Both the position numbers and the translations under genes were made by a program. DNA of 25,906 nucleotides, from the NCBI GenBank assembly GCA_964356705.1, contig CAYHIN010000009.1, forward strand, positions 1 to 25,906, in the 5' to 3' direction. Numbering within the stretch: position 1 is the stretch's first letter; the number at the start of each line of letters is the position of its first letter. This DNA is from CAYHIN01 sp964356705. Its GTDB lineage: Bacteria > Patescibacteriota > Microgenomatia > CAZETR01 > Amesbacteraceae. The notes under the pieces were generated by a model. That model saw nothing but the letters and a program-made list of their open reading frames with translations, ran no database searches and had not been told where the DNA came from. This document shows positions 13,104-22,222 of the stretch, piece by piece.

Positions 13104-14211
13104 GACTAATTTTTTTGAGAATCTTTTCTAACTGCTGGACGTGCCGGTTCCAAGTCCAGTTACGAATCACGTGGGTTCTGGCTCTTTTGCCTAGACGAAT
13201 TGAAATAGCCGTATTTTTTATAAGCTTGGTTATGAGGGTGGCAAATACTTGCGGATCACGTGGCAGGAGCCAGCCGGTCTGACCGTGAATAATAGAGTCT
13301 ACATATCCTCCTTCAGAAACTGCTAGGGCAGGAGTGCCGCAAGCCATAGACTCTAAAGCTTTGAGACCAAATGGCTCATTGTATGACACACAAAGTGTGG
13401 CTAGAGCCTGGGAATAAGCTTTTGCCAGCACCAAATCATTTTTGGTGTCTGGACGACCCTCTGGAAAACCAAAATTTATGATCCTGGTTTTGGCTTTTTT
13501 TGGCAGCAGAGATACGATCTTCTGCACAAAATCATAACCCCCGACATAATTTTTTTGGCCCATGAAAAGAATGGTGTTGGACTTTTTTGCGACGGGCTTA
13601 AAAATATTGGTATCCACGCCGGAATAACAGATCGTAGCCTGGCGACCGTAGGCTTTTTTTATGTTTGATTGGGTAAACTTGGAATTAGTAATAATATGTT
13701 GGGCTGATCTGGCATTAATTCTATCTATATATACCCGGTATTTTCGAGTCAAGATCTCGTATAGATATTTTGGCCAGGAGACCTTGTCTGTAAATGCGTA
13801 CTCTTTTTCGTAACCAATTCGCAGTAACTCGTGACAATGGTAGACGTGGGGAACTTTTAGAAACTGCAAAATAAATGGGGATTCCGTATACAAGTCTGTA
13901 TGAACAAGGGCGACATCAAAACCTGAGGAATTGATAAAAGTAGCCCAGGAAGCATGAATGTTTTTTAGAACAAAAAAATTTTGATAATCTTTTTGCAGCC
14001 TAGCCAGGATGCCTGGAAGATTGCTGGTCTTCTCGAAATCAATCTCATGAACCTTACAACCCAGGGATCTGAGATCACAAAAGTCAGAGTCACTATTTTT
14101 TATCTCAAAGACTTCTACTGCGTGCCCATACTTTATTAAACCCTTTACCTGCTCGTAAACAGTTCTTTTGCCGCCACCGGCAGGAAAATTGTGAAAGACG
14201 GCTATTTTCAT
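13096..14211 (-). CDS. Family 4 (GT-B) glycosyltransferase
   Basis: It encodes 371 residues from ATG 14211, which overlaps the upstream methyltransferase stop as ATGA. The N-terminal Rossmann half starts MKIAVFHNFPAGGGKRTVYE, with the glycine-rich acceptor loop. The C-terminal half has YSGVDTNIF, ILFMGQKN and the EX7E motif EPFGLKALE (Glu279 and Glu287), followed by SMACGTPALAVSEGG. This is a retaining transferase that uses a nucleotide sugar on the cytosolic face. It sits in the middle of the glycan operon. Confidence 0.9.
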   Translation of the reverse strand: MKIAVFHNFPAGGGKRTVYEQVKGLIKYGHAVEVFEIKNSDSDFCDLRSLGCKVHEIDFEKTSNLPGILARLQKDYQNFFVLKNIHASWATFINSSGFDVALVHTDLYTESPFILQFLKVPHVYHCHELLRIGYEKEYAFTDKVSWPKYLYEILTRKYRVYIDRINARSAQHIITNSKFTQSNIKKAYGRQATICYSGVDTNIFKPVAKKSNTILFMGQKNYVGGYDFVQKIVSLLPKKAKTRIINFGFPEGRPDTKNDLVLAKAYSQALATLCVSYNEPFGLKALESMACGTPALAVSEGGYVDSIIHGQTGWLLPRDPQVFATLITKLIKNTAISIRLGKRARTHVIRNWTWNRHVQQLEKILKKISHV

Positions 14212-15068
14212 ATCTTTTTTGCCAATATCCAAAAATCATTTCCCCAAAAAACGTTGAGCGGAAAGCGACTGCTCAATGGAGATAGATAAACTAAAAAATT
14301 GTATATGACATCTTTGAATGACAGGACGGGCTTGTTGACTGTAATATTTGTCGACCTGATTTCTCCTGCGAAACCATTTTTTTGAATAATATTTTTTAAT
14401 GAATAATAATCTGGTTCATTGATATGCATAAGCTTGTGATAGTGAGTGCGAAGTTTTGCATAGGGGGGGATATTTCCGTATTGTTTGCTAAATATCAGGT
14501 TCCATACGTTTATGAATAAAGTGCTGACTGGATAACACCAGAGACGATAGGTGTAGTCGTTGAACCAGCGGGAGGGAGCAGTGTGGATAAAGATCTGACC
14601 TGCGGGCCTTAGCAGTTGCCGCGCTGATGTGAGTAAACTTTCTTGCTCCAGAGGATAAATGTGCTCCCAGACTTCTGTGCAAACGATGAGATCAAACTGT
14701 TTGTCTAACCGTGATAACTTGTCTATGTCTAGTACTCTAAAGTCTAATCGCGATTTAATCTTTTTTGGCTGATGACTCTTGGCAAGATTTGCTAAATCTA
14801 TTGCCTCTTTGGAATAATCAATTCCAGTGACGTGATTGCCTTTCTTGGCCAGATATATTGCCAGTTCTCCCCTGCCACAACCAATATCTAGGATATTTGC
14901 TCCTGACAGATCAGGAAGCAAGGTGACAATCTTTTGTAACCGATCGTCTAGTGAGTCCCCTTTTGTTTTTTTATATAACTCATAACCACTACAATCTTCT
15001 AGATAATATTTTTTTGTGTATAGCTTTGGGCTAACTTTTTTGAGCGATGATGAAGTGCCACGTGCCAT
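14208..15068 (-). CDS. SAM-dependent class I methyltransferase
   Basis: It encodes 286 residues. The SAM-binding core is GANILDIGCGRGELAIYLAKKG (motif I DIGCGRG), HVTGIDYSKEAI (motif II), FRVLDID and FDLIVCTEVWEHI (motif IV), then LLRPAGQIFIHTAPS. The C-terminal ~130 residues, with several aromatic segments (WFNDYTYRLWCYP), may bind the acceptor. The context makes a sugar or lipid-linked glycan the likely substrate, but this is inference. It overlaps the upstream methyltransferase by 38 bp and the downstream GT4 by 4 bp. Confidence 0.85.
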   Translation of the reverse strand: MARGTSSSLKKVSPKLYTKKYYLEDCSGYELYKKTKGDSLDDRLQKIVTLLPDLSGANILDIGCGRGELAIYLAKKGNHVTGIDYSKEAIDLANLAKSHQPKKIKSRLDFRVLDIDKLSRLDKQFDLIVCTEVWEHIYPLEQESLLTSARQLLRPAGQIFIHTAPSRWFNDYTYRLWCYPVSTLFINVWNLIFSKQYGNIPPYAKLRTHYHKLMHINEPDYYSLKNIIQKNGFAGEIRSTNITVNKPVLSFKDVIYNFLVYLSPLSSRFPLNVFWGNDFWILAKKI

Positions 15069-15825
15069 CGGATTTTGTCGCTTGGGTGATTAAAGGACGT
15101 AAAATAATCTTTTCGAGCTGAATAATAATCTTTTTGGGGAGAAACTTGCTGAATCTGGAGTCTCTTATGTAAGACCAGAGCTCCCTACCATTTATTTTTG
15201 TAACCGCGATTTTAAATAATCTGTACCAAACAGGAATGATGCTTTTTGAAAAGTAATAGTGATGATGAATGATCTTGAGATTATTTTTTTTGAGGATCTT
15301 TTGCCAATCTGACAAATCTCGATATCTGTAATGCATGACTCTATCGTTGTACCAAGTGAACTCTTTCGGACTTACGAGTCCAGACAGAGTGTCCCGATAT
15401 CTGTCGGATGGGACTGTAATAAAAAACTTGCCACCTGATCTTAAAACCCGGGACACTTCGGAAACTGCTTTGATATCAGATACTTCAATATGCTCAAAAG
15501 TGCTGTTACTAATAACTGTGTTTACCGATGAGTTTGGCAAAGGTATTTTCCGGGCATCCCCCACTATAAGTTTTTTGTATTTTTTACTTTTTTTTGCTCT
15601 AACGATGCCATCTGGGTCCAGATCCATGCCGATGTCTATTTTGCCCTGATTGAAAAAAACTACAGCCCCGATATTGCCCTCTCCACATCCGATATCCAGA
15701 ACAGGACTAGTAAAAGAGTGTGATGACCACTCTATGGCTTCGGTTGCGCGTAGAATAACATCGGAGGGGACGGCCCAGGAAAATGAGAGAAGATTGTCTA
15801 GGACTGATTCTGGAAGTGGTGTCAT
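15031..15825 (-). CDS. SAM-dependent class I methyltransferase
   Basis: It encodes 264 residues. Motifs: VLDIGCGEGNIGAVVF (SAM loop), DIGMDLDPDGIVRAK with the acidic ribose-binding residue, VGDARKIPLPNSSVNTVISN and EHIEVSDIKAVSEVSRVLRSGG, then FFITVPSDRYRDTLSG. This is the Methyltransf_11 type. Its ATG overlaps the flippase stop as ATGA. Together with the next gene it gives two consecutive methyltransferases, suggesting two methylation steps, for example on a terminal sugar that may control chain length. That role is inferred from context. Confidence 0.85.
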   Translation of the reverse strand: MTPLPESVLDNLLSFSWAVPSDVILRATEAIEWSSHSFTSPVLDIGCGEGNIGAVVFFNQGKIDIGMDLDPDGIVRAKKSKKYKKLIVGDARKIPLPNSSVNTVISNSTFEHIEVSDIKAVSEVSRVLRSGGKFFITVPSDRYRDTLSGLVSPKEFTWYNDRVMHYRYRDLSDWQKILKKNNLKIIHHHYYFSKSIIPVWYRLFKIAVTKINGRELWSYIRDSRFSKFLPKKIIIQLEKIILRPLITQATKSDGTWHFIIAQKS

Positions 15826-17042
15826 CTAGAGAACGTCTTGCTCAGAAAATAGACGATGACTGGGATGGCGGCAATAGACCCTATCAAAGCTGAATAAGAC
15901 GCGCCGAGTATACCATAGCGAGATACTGCGGGAACGATAGTCACGGCGAGCCCGGCAAGACTCGCGAGAGTAACGGCCGTCACATACTCCTGCTTTTTGA
16001 CAGCCAGAAACAGTGACGAAGTAGACCCGGTAATGGCCCTGATGCCACCAAATAGAGCAAGAATGGGCAGAACGGTGGCAGCTTCGAGCCATTTGTCACC
16101 GAGAAAAAATGAGATTAGATTTTCTGGAAAGAAAATCAGCAATAGACAGAAAGGTGTCACGAGCAAAGTAATGCCGGCCGTCACCCGAGTAAATGCGCGA
16201 AAGAGTCGAGCTCTATCGCTGGCTACTCGGGAATAAACGGGAAACATGACTCGGCCAAAAGTGTCTGCGATCTCGGTAATGGGCAAAATAGAAATCGAGT
16301 AGGCCAGCTGATACACACCCAGCTTGGCAGTCGAGAGAATGCGACCGACGACAATGTTGTCCCCGTTGTGGAAAAAATAATTGAAGACTCCGGCGGCTGT
16401 CATCCAACGACCTCTGTTTAGGATCTGATTTACTTTGGAAAAATCTAGATTCCACTGTGGACGGGGAGAGATAAGCAGATGTGACAAGATGACTTCTAAG
16501 ATTGCGCCTGCGATCATGCCCCAGACCAAACCTGCAGGAGTGCGATAAATAAAGCTGATTGAAATAGACACCACGGCGTCCACCAAAAGAATGGCGGTAC
16601 GTAAATAAAATTCTCGGTCAAAAGTGAGATCCTTTTGGAGCCTGATGATGCTCGGGTTTATAAGTCCTCTGATAAGTGGGATGGCTGCTGCTAGCTGAAC
16701 TAGTATCAAAGCGTCTGGCGATGAAAAAAACTGAGAGATGGGCCATGAAGCCACGAGAACGACCAAACAGATTAGAAGTCCGCGCAGGATGGACACTGAC
16801 CAGGCGGTATCTACATAGTCCTCAAGCTTTTTTCCTTCTTGGATAAGAAAGACGTTAATCCCGGTCTCAGTCACAATCTCCAAAAAGGCCAATACCATAG
16901 TGGCTATGGCAAAATGGCCCATCTGATCTGGAGAAAGTATGCGAGCCAGGATGGCTATGCGCACGAAACTCAAGCTTCTGGTGAGTCCTCTTATTGCCCC
17001 TATCCAAGTCAGGCCTTTGGCTGCGGTTTTTGTATAGCCCAT
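15822..17042 (-). CDS. Polysaccharide flippase (Wzx/MOP superfamily)
   Basis: It encodes 406 residues from ATG 17042; a longer frame from 17117 runs back over the upstream gene and is not preferred. It has about 12 hydrophobic helices. The N-terminal amphipathic start and GLTWIGAIRGLTRSLSFVRI, ILARILSPDQMGHFAIATMV and ETGINVFLIQ are typical of the PST/oligosaccharide-flippase family, as is the mid-protein YQLAYSISILPITEIADTFG. It would flip lipid-linked glycan units to the outer face for the ligase/polymerase at the end of the operon. It overlaps the upstream GT2 by 34 bp. Confidence 0.9.
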   Translation of the reverse strand: MGYTKTAAKGLTWIGAIRGLTRSLSFVRIAILARILSPDQMGHFAIATMVLAFLEIVTETGINVFLIQEGKKLEDYVDTAWSVSILRGLLICLVVLVASWPISQFFSSPDALILVQLAAAIPLIRGLINPSIIRLQKDLTFDREFYLRTAILLVDAVVSISISFIYRTPAGLVWGMIAGAILEVILSHLLISPRPQWNLDFSKVNQILNRGRWMTAAGVFNYFFHNGDNIVVGRILSTAKLGVYQLAYSISILPITEIADTFGRVMFPVYSRVASDRARLFRAFTRVTAGITLLVTPFCLLLIFFPENLISFFLGDKWLEAATVLPILALFGGIRAITGSTSSLFLAVKKQEYVTAVTLASLAGLAVTIVPAVSRYGILGASYSALIGSIAAIPVIVYFLSKTFSR

Positions 17043-17959
17043 TGCCTGGACATCATACCAATGATTGACCCCAGGATAACAGAGGCGTCTGAGGTAAATT
17101 GAAGAACTGGCAGCCAAAAGAAAGCCCGTGGGTCACGAACGTACTTGTAGTTTTTTACAACTGACCAAAAATAATAAATCATGAAGCTGTATAACGTATA
17201 AGGTATGATGTATAACGTATTGAGTTCCAGTAATAAAAATAATAAAAAGAAAAATACAAAGTAACGGATGAATAATAACTTTACTTTTGGACGAAGAATG
17301 CCGGCTTTGATATCGCCAATCGCGAAAAATAAAAACATCCAAAAAGCTTCAGCCAGAGACCGTCTGGGCTGCCAAGTGACAACTGCAGACCCGGCAAAAT
17401 GAAATGCGTGTCCATGAGATTTCAGCCGGTGGGCAAACTCATAATCTTCACTATAATTTAGCTCAGGGTGGAAGCCGCCTAATTCTAGAAACGTCGACTT
17501 ACGAATAGCCATAGACCGAGTGGAGGGAAAAAACTCTGTTTTTCCGGCGCGTTCTGACATAATCAGAACGTAGGGAATCTGACTCTTTTCAAAGATATTT
17601 TTGTAAGTGCCTTGGTAAAACCCGGAGACGACGGTGACGGCTGGAACTGAGAATGGTTTGACCAACTCTTCTAACCAATCTTTTTCTGGGATACAGCCGG
17701 CGTCGGTAAAAGCCAGTATGGGAAACTTGGACTTGGTGACTGCAAAATTTCTCCCAACCGATCTATTGCTGGGGTGACTAAATAATCTGATGCCTTTTTG
17801 CTTTTTTAAATATTCCAGTGTGCCGTCAGTAGAACCGGCATCGACTATGATTATCTCGTCTGACTTATGAGACTGGTGAATCAAAGCCTGAACAGTACTT
17901 TCAATAGAAGTGATCTCGTTTAGAACTGTGAGGATGACTGAGGCTTTTACTTTTGCCAT
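17009..17959 (-). CDS. Family 2 glycosyltransferase with C-terminal membrane helices
   Basis: It encodes 316 residues from ATG 17959, preferred over the 18010 start because it overlaps the upstream gene by only 13 bp. GT-A motifs: KASVILTVLNEITSIESTVQ, EIIIVDAGSTDGTLEYL, VGRNFAV, ILAFTDAGC (metal-binding DxG) and LGGFHPELNYSEDYEFAHRL. The last ~100 residues carry hydrophobic segments (RYFVFFFLLFLLLELNTLYI and others), which place it at the membrane. It would add a sugar to the lipid-linked intermediate; specificity is not predictable. Confidence 0.88.
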   Translation of the reverse strand: MAKVKASVILTVLNEITSIESTVQALIHQSHKSDEIIIVDAGSTDGTLEYLKKQKGIRLFSHPSNRSVGRNFAVTKSKFPILAFTDAGCIPEKDWLEELVKPFSVPAVTVVSGFYQGTYKNIFEKSQIPYVLIMSERAGKTEFFPSTRSMAIRKSTFLELGGFHPELNYSEDYEFAHRLKSHGHAFHFAGSAVVTWQPRRSLAEAFWMFLFFAIGDIKAGILRPKVKLLFIRYFVFFFLLFLLLELNTLYIIPYTLYSFMIYYFWSVVKNYKYVRDPRAFFWLPVLQFTSDASVILGSIIGMMSRQWAIQKPQPKA

Positions 17960-18885
17960 ATTGATTGATACTGGGAGACTAATTTGGCCCAGGTCTGATC
18001 CTGGGCCCAATTATATGCTGCCTGAGATGCGACTTTCGGTATATCTCCATTTAGCCCTAAAAATTTCCCCATAGGGTGCATGGTCAGATAATCTCGTCTG
18101 ACTGGATTTGAGTAACTAGCAAGTACGATCTTGTTTTGGACAAAAGATTCTAAAATAGTCAGATAGCCGGATGCATAGACGTGGTTGGCTGCCGCAATAT
18201 ATTTTTCAGGGTGAGGAACAAAGCCCAAAAAATTTGCATTTTTGGGAAGGAGATATTTGAGTGGGCCGTCGCCTACTACAACCAATGGCCAACCCAGATC
18301 CAGACATTCTCTAAACCCGGTATCTTCTGCCAGTCTGCCAATAAATAGTAAGCTCTTGGATATAACCTTTGGTCTATAAACAGGTACTTCTACTGCACCA
18401 TATGTCACGGTGTCTGGCCGAGTGTAATACCACTTGGCTATAAAATCTCCTACGCAAATATTACCTGCGGCCAAGAATTCATTTAGTTTATGAAGGATGA
18501 TATTTTTCAGGGGGATTGGGTATATCCCTTCCCAGCCATGAAAAGTAATATATACTTTTTTGAGTGGGTGAAGTAGCTTGTAAGGATACAACCAGTACAT
18601 GACGTCGTGGACATGGATAACATCTGAGTTGTTCAGGAGTTCATGATTTTTAAGAATCCAACTCCAGATCCGCCATTTTTTGTTTTTTTCTGAGATGTCA
18701 TAAGTGGGGATCCGATATATTTCTAAATTATTTTTTTTCTCATACCCTACTGCTTTCGCGTCCTTTTGCTCTGTAACAATCGTGACCTGATGATTCTTAG
18801 ATAAAACCTTCACAATCCCCTCCACATGCTTCTCCACGCCGCCTATATATGGTGAGTAGCTGGGAGTGATGAAAGTAATCCTCAT
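17947..18885 (-). CDS. Short GT4-like (GT-B) glycosyltransferase
   Basis: It encodes 312 residues, shorter than the usual ~370 of GT4. The N-terminus is typical: MRITFITPSYSPYIGGVEKH and VIHVHD. The C-terminal half has LLFIGRLAEDTGF and VVVGDGPL, then YASGYLTILESFVQNKIVLA. The normal EGFGLxxLEAMA motif is reduced to YLTILESFV, keeping the second Glu but not the EGFG loop, so activity may be altered. The ATG overlaps the upstream methyltransferase stop as ATGA. It is the second gene of the glycan operon. Confidence 0.82.
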   Translation of the reverse strand: MRITFITPSYSPYIGGVEKHVEGIVKVLSKNHQVTIVTEQKDAKAVGYEKKNNLEIYRIPTYDISEKNKKWRIWSWILKNHELLNNSDVIHVHDVMYWLYPYKLLHPLKKVYITFHGWEGIYPIPLKNIILHKLNEFLAAGNICVGDFIAKWYYTRPDTVTYGAVEVPVYRPKVISKSLLFIGRLAEDTGFRECLDLGWPLVVVGDGPLKYLLPKNANFLGFVPHPEKYIAAANHVYASGYLTILESFVQNKIVLASYSNPVRRDYLTMHPMGKFLGLNGDIPKVASQAAYNWAQDQTWAKLVSQYQSIWQK

Positions 18886-19622
18886 GGCTTTTGAGCAATG
18901 ATCTGAATATCCGATTCTCCGAACACATATGCTAAATAGTCGTCGACAACTGTAATAATTTTGATTAGAGGTCCTTTTATAAATCTGACGATAAACCCAA
19001 GTGGTTTCATTGTATATAGTGAATTTCTTAAAAGTCCTTCTGTCTTAATAATTTTTTTAATTTGGAACTTTTCACTTTCAATTAGATTTACTAAATTTAT
19101 CTGGGAATACCTTCTTAGATGACCTACCCGAGCATCAAATTTCTTTAACAAACCCATTCTAAATAGTGGTGCCTGTGAACTTGGAGTTGATAAAAACAAC
19201 ATTCCTCCCTTTTTTAAATACATAAACATTTTCTTTATTAATTCTCTGTCGTTACTTACATGTTCTATAACTTCGCTGCAGATTATAAGATCATATTTGT
19301 TTTTATTAGCTTTAATTTTGAAGTTTTTTACAGTTAAGAACTTAATCGTGCTTTTTGATTGGTCGACGTCACTCACCGACTCTTTAGCGATCGAAATAGC
19401 TTTCTCGGACACATCAACACCAGTTGACTCCTTAAAAATCCTACTAAAGTAGTAAGTTAATGTCCCCACTCCACATCCATAATCAAGTAGTTTATTTTTT
19501 TTATTAATTGAAGAATTAATGTTGTGAATTATCTTTCGATAAGTAAAATTATTGGAATCAATTACTCTTTTTTGTTTTTTACTTCTGTTGTGAAAAACAT
19601 CGTACTGCTTGGATAGCTTCAT
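18882..19622 (-). CDS. SAM-dependent methyltransferase, AT-rich first gene of the glycan operon
   Basis: It encodes 246 residues. SAM motifs: LLDYGCGVGTLTYYFSRIF, STGVDVSEKAISIAKE and YDLIICSEVIEHV, then LKKGGMLFLSTPS. This is the Methyltransf_11/UbiG-like type. It is visibly richer in AT and in Lys, Ile and Asn than the other operon genes, suggesting separate acquisition. A TAAAAT box on the minus strand (19634-19629) ends 6 nt before the ATG, so the operon mRNA may be leaderless. Its stop overlaps the following GT4 start. Confidence 0.85.
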   Translation of the reverse strand: MKLSKQYDVFHNRSKKQKRVIDSNNFTYRKIIHNINSSINKKNKLLDYGCGVGTLTYYFSRIFKESTGVDVSEKAISIAKESVSDVDQSKSTIKFLTVKNFKIKANKNKYDLIICSEVIEHVSNDRELIKKMFMYLKKGGMLFLSTPSSQAPLFRMGLLKKFDARVGHLRRYSQINLVNLIESEKFQIKKIIKTEGLLRNSLYTMKPLGFIVRFIKGPLIKIITVVDDYLAYVFGESDIQIIAQKP

Positions 19623-19628
19623 GAATGG

Positions 19629-19655
19629 ATTTTATCACTAAGCTATTGACTCCAA
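19629..19655 (-). promoter_or_regulatory. Promoter of the glycan operon
   Basis: On the minus strand a -10 box TAAAAT (19634-19629) is followed by six bases and the ATG at 19622. The best -35 is TTGGAG (19655-19650) with a short 15-bp spacer. It overlaps the divergent promoter of the kelch-lipase gene, so the two could compete for polymerase. Confidence 0.45.
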
Positions 19656-19674
19656 TTAATTAAGTGTCTAAATT
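19646..19674 (+). promoter_or_regulatory. Promoter of the kelch-lipase gene
   Basis: TTGACT (19646-19651), a 17-bp spacer and TAAATT (19669-19674). Transcription would begin at about 19681, directly before ATG 19682. This argues against the upstream GTG at 19664, which lies inside the promoter. Confidence 0.6.
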
Positions 19675-19681
19675 TAATGTA

Positions 19682-22222
19682 ATGAGGTTTTGTTTGGGAT
19701 TTTTCCTGGGCTTGATTGCTTTCTTCTTGTCCTCACAAATTACTCCAGTGCAACTGCTTGCTTCTGTTAGCTTAGGTGCTTTTGATTCCACGGTTGCTAT
19801 TACACAAAGGGCAAGTCAAGTAAGTTTTTATTCCAATGGCACATTGAGTGTAATAGGAGGCTCACCATGCACAGGGTGTTCAATAATCGATATTATCTCC
19901 TCGACTACCCAGCCTGACGGTCAGTTGGCTCCATGGTCCACTGTTGGAACTTTTCCAAAAGCTTTGATTTGGCACTCATCAGCCTATAACAACGACAATC
20001 AATATGTGGTGGGAGGTTTTTTAGATAGTATTAATGGAATTATTTCAAAAATTCCAGATGTTTATCGAACAGACCCTGGATCTAATAACTGGGATCAGAT
20101 TCAATCCCTACCTGTGCCGCTTGCATTGGGTGGAGCGGTGGTAGCTGGGGATTATTTGTATTATGGTGGAGGGGTTAACAACTCGAATCAGGTAAGTGAC
20201 AAGATATATGCGGCTGAGATCTTGGCGGATGGCACTATTGAGCCTTGGTTTATTGCTGGACAGTTTCCAGTCGGAACTGCTGGAATAACTCTACTTGAGC
20301 GAAGTGGCAGCATATATAGCATCGGAGGATTTGCCCAGACACAAAAAGTATATAGATTTGAGACTAATTCTGATGGAACATTGACTACTCCTGTTGCCCA
20401 ACCAGGCCTCATAATGAGTTATGACCGGGGGGCTGCTGTGCGAATCGGAAATCAGATATTTGCGTTTGCCGGTACCACTCTGGCCCAAGCAGACATTGAT
20501 CTTGGTGGAAATGTAGGTATTTGGACCAATACGGGAATAACAGTACCGATGGGAAACTGGTGCTGTGGAACTATGAATGCATCGGACAATTTTGTGTACA
20601 TCATGGGCGGATTTAACGCGCCGAACAGCTATCTGTCTAGTGTCGTGTTTGCACCCATCTTGGCGGTACCCGAGCCCACTGCGACACCCACGGTTACTCC
20701 TACTCCGACAACATTACCAACACCCACTCCAACCTCGTCTCCGGACCCAATTGTATTTATTCCCGGGATGGGGGCGTCTTGGAATTATGAAGCAATCATG
20801 CATAATCAGAATCTAGATAATAGCGAGTGGAATCTGAACCCTTTTGTAAACGTCTACGACAGTTTACTAGATGCTCTCCAAAATCAGGAGCTGTACGTCT
20901 TTAACTATGACTGGAGAAAAAAGATACAGGACAACGTTTCCGATTTGTTAGTATTTTTGGACGAAAAAGGGGCGAACAAATATGATTTGATCGGGCACAG
21001 TATGGGCGGACTCATTGCCCGTCACGCTGCAATATCAAATCCTGATCTGGTGGACAAAATCGTGATCGCGGGGAGTCCTCATCTGGGGAGTGCAAATACG
21101 TACAAACTGTGGGAAGGAGCAGAATTTTCTGTACTTAGTCTCCCTGAGAGAATTGCACTCGAGCTATACATAAATACACATCGCAAATTATTTGATACCT
21201 CGATATCTACTGTGCAAAATCTGATACCTTCTCTTAAAGATGTCTTCCCGACTTATGATTTTCTTAAAAATAGTCAGGGAGCGCTGAAACCTTTGGGGTC
21301 CATGACCCACAAAAATGATTATTTGCCTGAAGTAGACGAGGATGAGGATATTGCCGATAGAACTATGACTATCTATGGCTCTGGCCTGGATACTCTATGG
21401 GGCTACTCGTATGTAAATCGTAATTCACTGGATACCCTGCTGGGAAAGTGGGTGGATGGAAAACCCACATCAGATATTTTTGAAGATGGTGATGACACGG
21501 TAATCGTAGACAGTGCCAAACAGTTTTCAGGAGACTACTCAGAATCTTCTGAACCCCATTCGAGACTGCTCAGAGGCCAGGGAGAAATCGAGGCCATACT
21601 CTCACATCTGGCAATAAACGAGACGGCCACGGGCGACTCTGAATCAGAACCAGATTCAGCACTCGTCATCAGCATCGCGTCCCCTGCGACGTTTGTCGTC
21701 ACTGGACCTGACAATACAGTTCATAACCCAAGTGACAATCTACTAGTAATATTTGATCCTGTGGATGGAGAGTACACAGTGACTCTGACTTCGACTGCTC
21801 TCGGAGAATACAAACTGATGGTAGGTAAACTGACAGAAGATGACTCTGCCTGGCAAAGCTATTCGGGTACATTTACTAAAGTGGGGAAGACCCAGGAGTA
21901 CAAAACAACTTTTGAAGAATCTAGCTCTGATCTGGGGACAAATCCACTGACTGAGGCAAAACTCCGACTAGATCAGATGTATCAAAAGGTTTTGAAATCT
22001 AGTCTGACATCAGTCAAAAAGGCTATCCTGATTGCTGATATAAAAGTGATCAAGGCGATGATTGTAACTCTGGAGAAAAATAGAAATAAGCCGAAATATA
22101 CTGAGACTGCCCGGGTGCTACTTAATACAATCCAGGCCTCCATAAGGGCGTTTCCATCATTCGCCCCAGACCTAAGAATAGTTCAGGATCTGGTGGAGGA
22201 AGAACTGGAAAATAATCTGTAG
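19682..22222 (+). CDS. Secreted kelch-like propeller fused to LCAT-type alpha/beta hydrolase
   Basis: It encodes 846 residues from ATG 19682. A signal peptide (MRFCLGFFLGLIAFFLSSQ) is followed at ~30-325 by kelch-like repeats, each with a YxxGG turn (YVVGGF, YLYYGGG, YSIGGF, VYIMGGF). A Thr/Pro linker (~332-354, TPTVTPTPTT and PTPTPTSSP) leads to an alpha/beta-hydrolase: oxyanion region FIPGMGAS, YDWRK, nucleophile elbow GHSMGG (Ser440), GSPHLGS, acid region EDGDDTVIVDSA (Asp604/605) and EPHS (His626). The last ~200 residues include a beta-rich part and a helical tail. The lipase part resembles LCAT/PGAP1-like acyl-ester hydrolases. It is probably exported and cleaved by LepB, and would act on lipids outside the cell, with the propeller as binding platform; the substrate is unknown. 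The stop abuts tRNA-Val. Confidence 0.82.
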   Translation: MRFCLGFFLGLIAFFLSSQITPVQLLASVSLGAFDSTVAITQRASQVSFYSNGTLSVIGGSPCTGCSIIDIISSTTQPDGQLAPWSTVGTFPKALIWHSSAYNNDNQYVVGGFLDSINGIISKIPDVYRTDPGSNNWDQIQSLPVPLALGGAVVAGDYLYYGGGVNNSNQVSDKIYAAEILADGTIEPWFIAGQFPVGTAGITLLERSGSIYSIGGFAQTQKVYRFETNSDGTLTTPVAQPGLIMSYDRGAAVRIGNQIFAFAGTTLAQADIDLGGNVGIWTNTGITVPMGNWCCGTMNASDNFVYIMGGFNAPNSYLSSVVFAPILAVPEPTATPTVTPTPTTLPTPTPTSSPDPIVFIPGMGASWNYEAIMHNQNLDNSEWNLNPFVNVYDSLLDALQNQELYVFNYDWRKKIQDNVSDLLVFLDEKGANKYDLIGHSMGGLIARHAAISNPDLVDKIVIAGSPHLGSANTYKLWEGAEFSVLSLPERIALELYINTHRKLFDTSISTVQNLIPSLKDVFPTYDFLKNSQGALKPLGSMTHKNDYLPEVDEDEDIADRTMTIYGSGLDTLWGYSYVNRNSLDTLLGKWVDGKPTSDIFEDGDDTVIVDSAKQFSGDYSESSEPHSRLLRGQGEIEAILSHLAINETATGDSESEPDSALVISIASPATFVVTGPDNTVHNPSDNLLVIFDPVDGEYTVTLTSTALGEYKLMVGKLTEDDSAWQSYSGTFTKVGKTQEYKTTFEESSSDLGTNPLTEAKLRLDQMYQKVLKSSLTSVKKAILIADIKVIKAMIVTLEKNRNKPKYTETARVLLNTIQASIRAFPSFAPDLRIVQDLVEEELENNL

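Noticed and set aside
19664..19681. GTG 19664 as start of the kelch-lipase
   Set aside because: It lies between the -35 and -10 boxes of the likely promoter; the ATG at 19682 gives a standard signal peptide.
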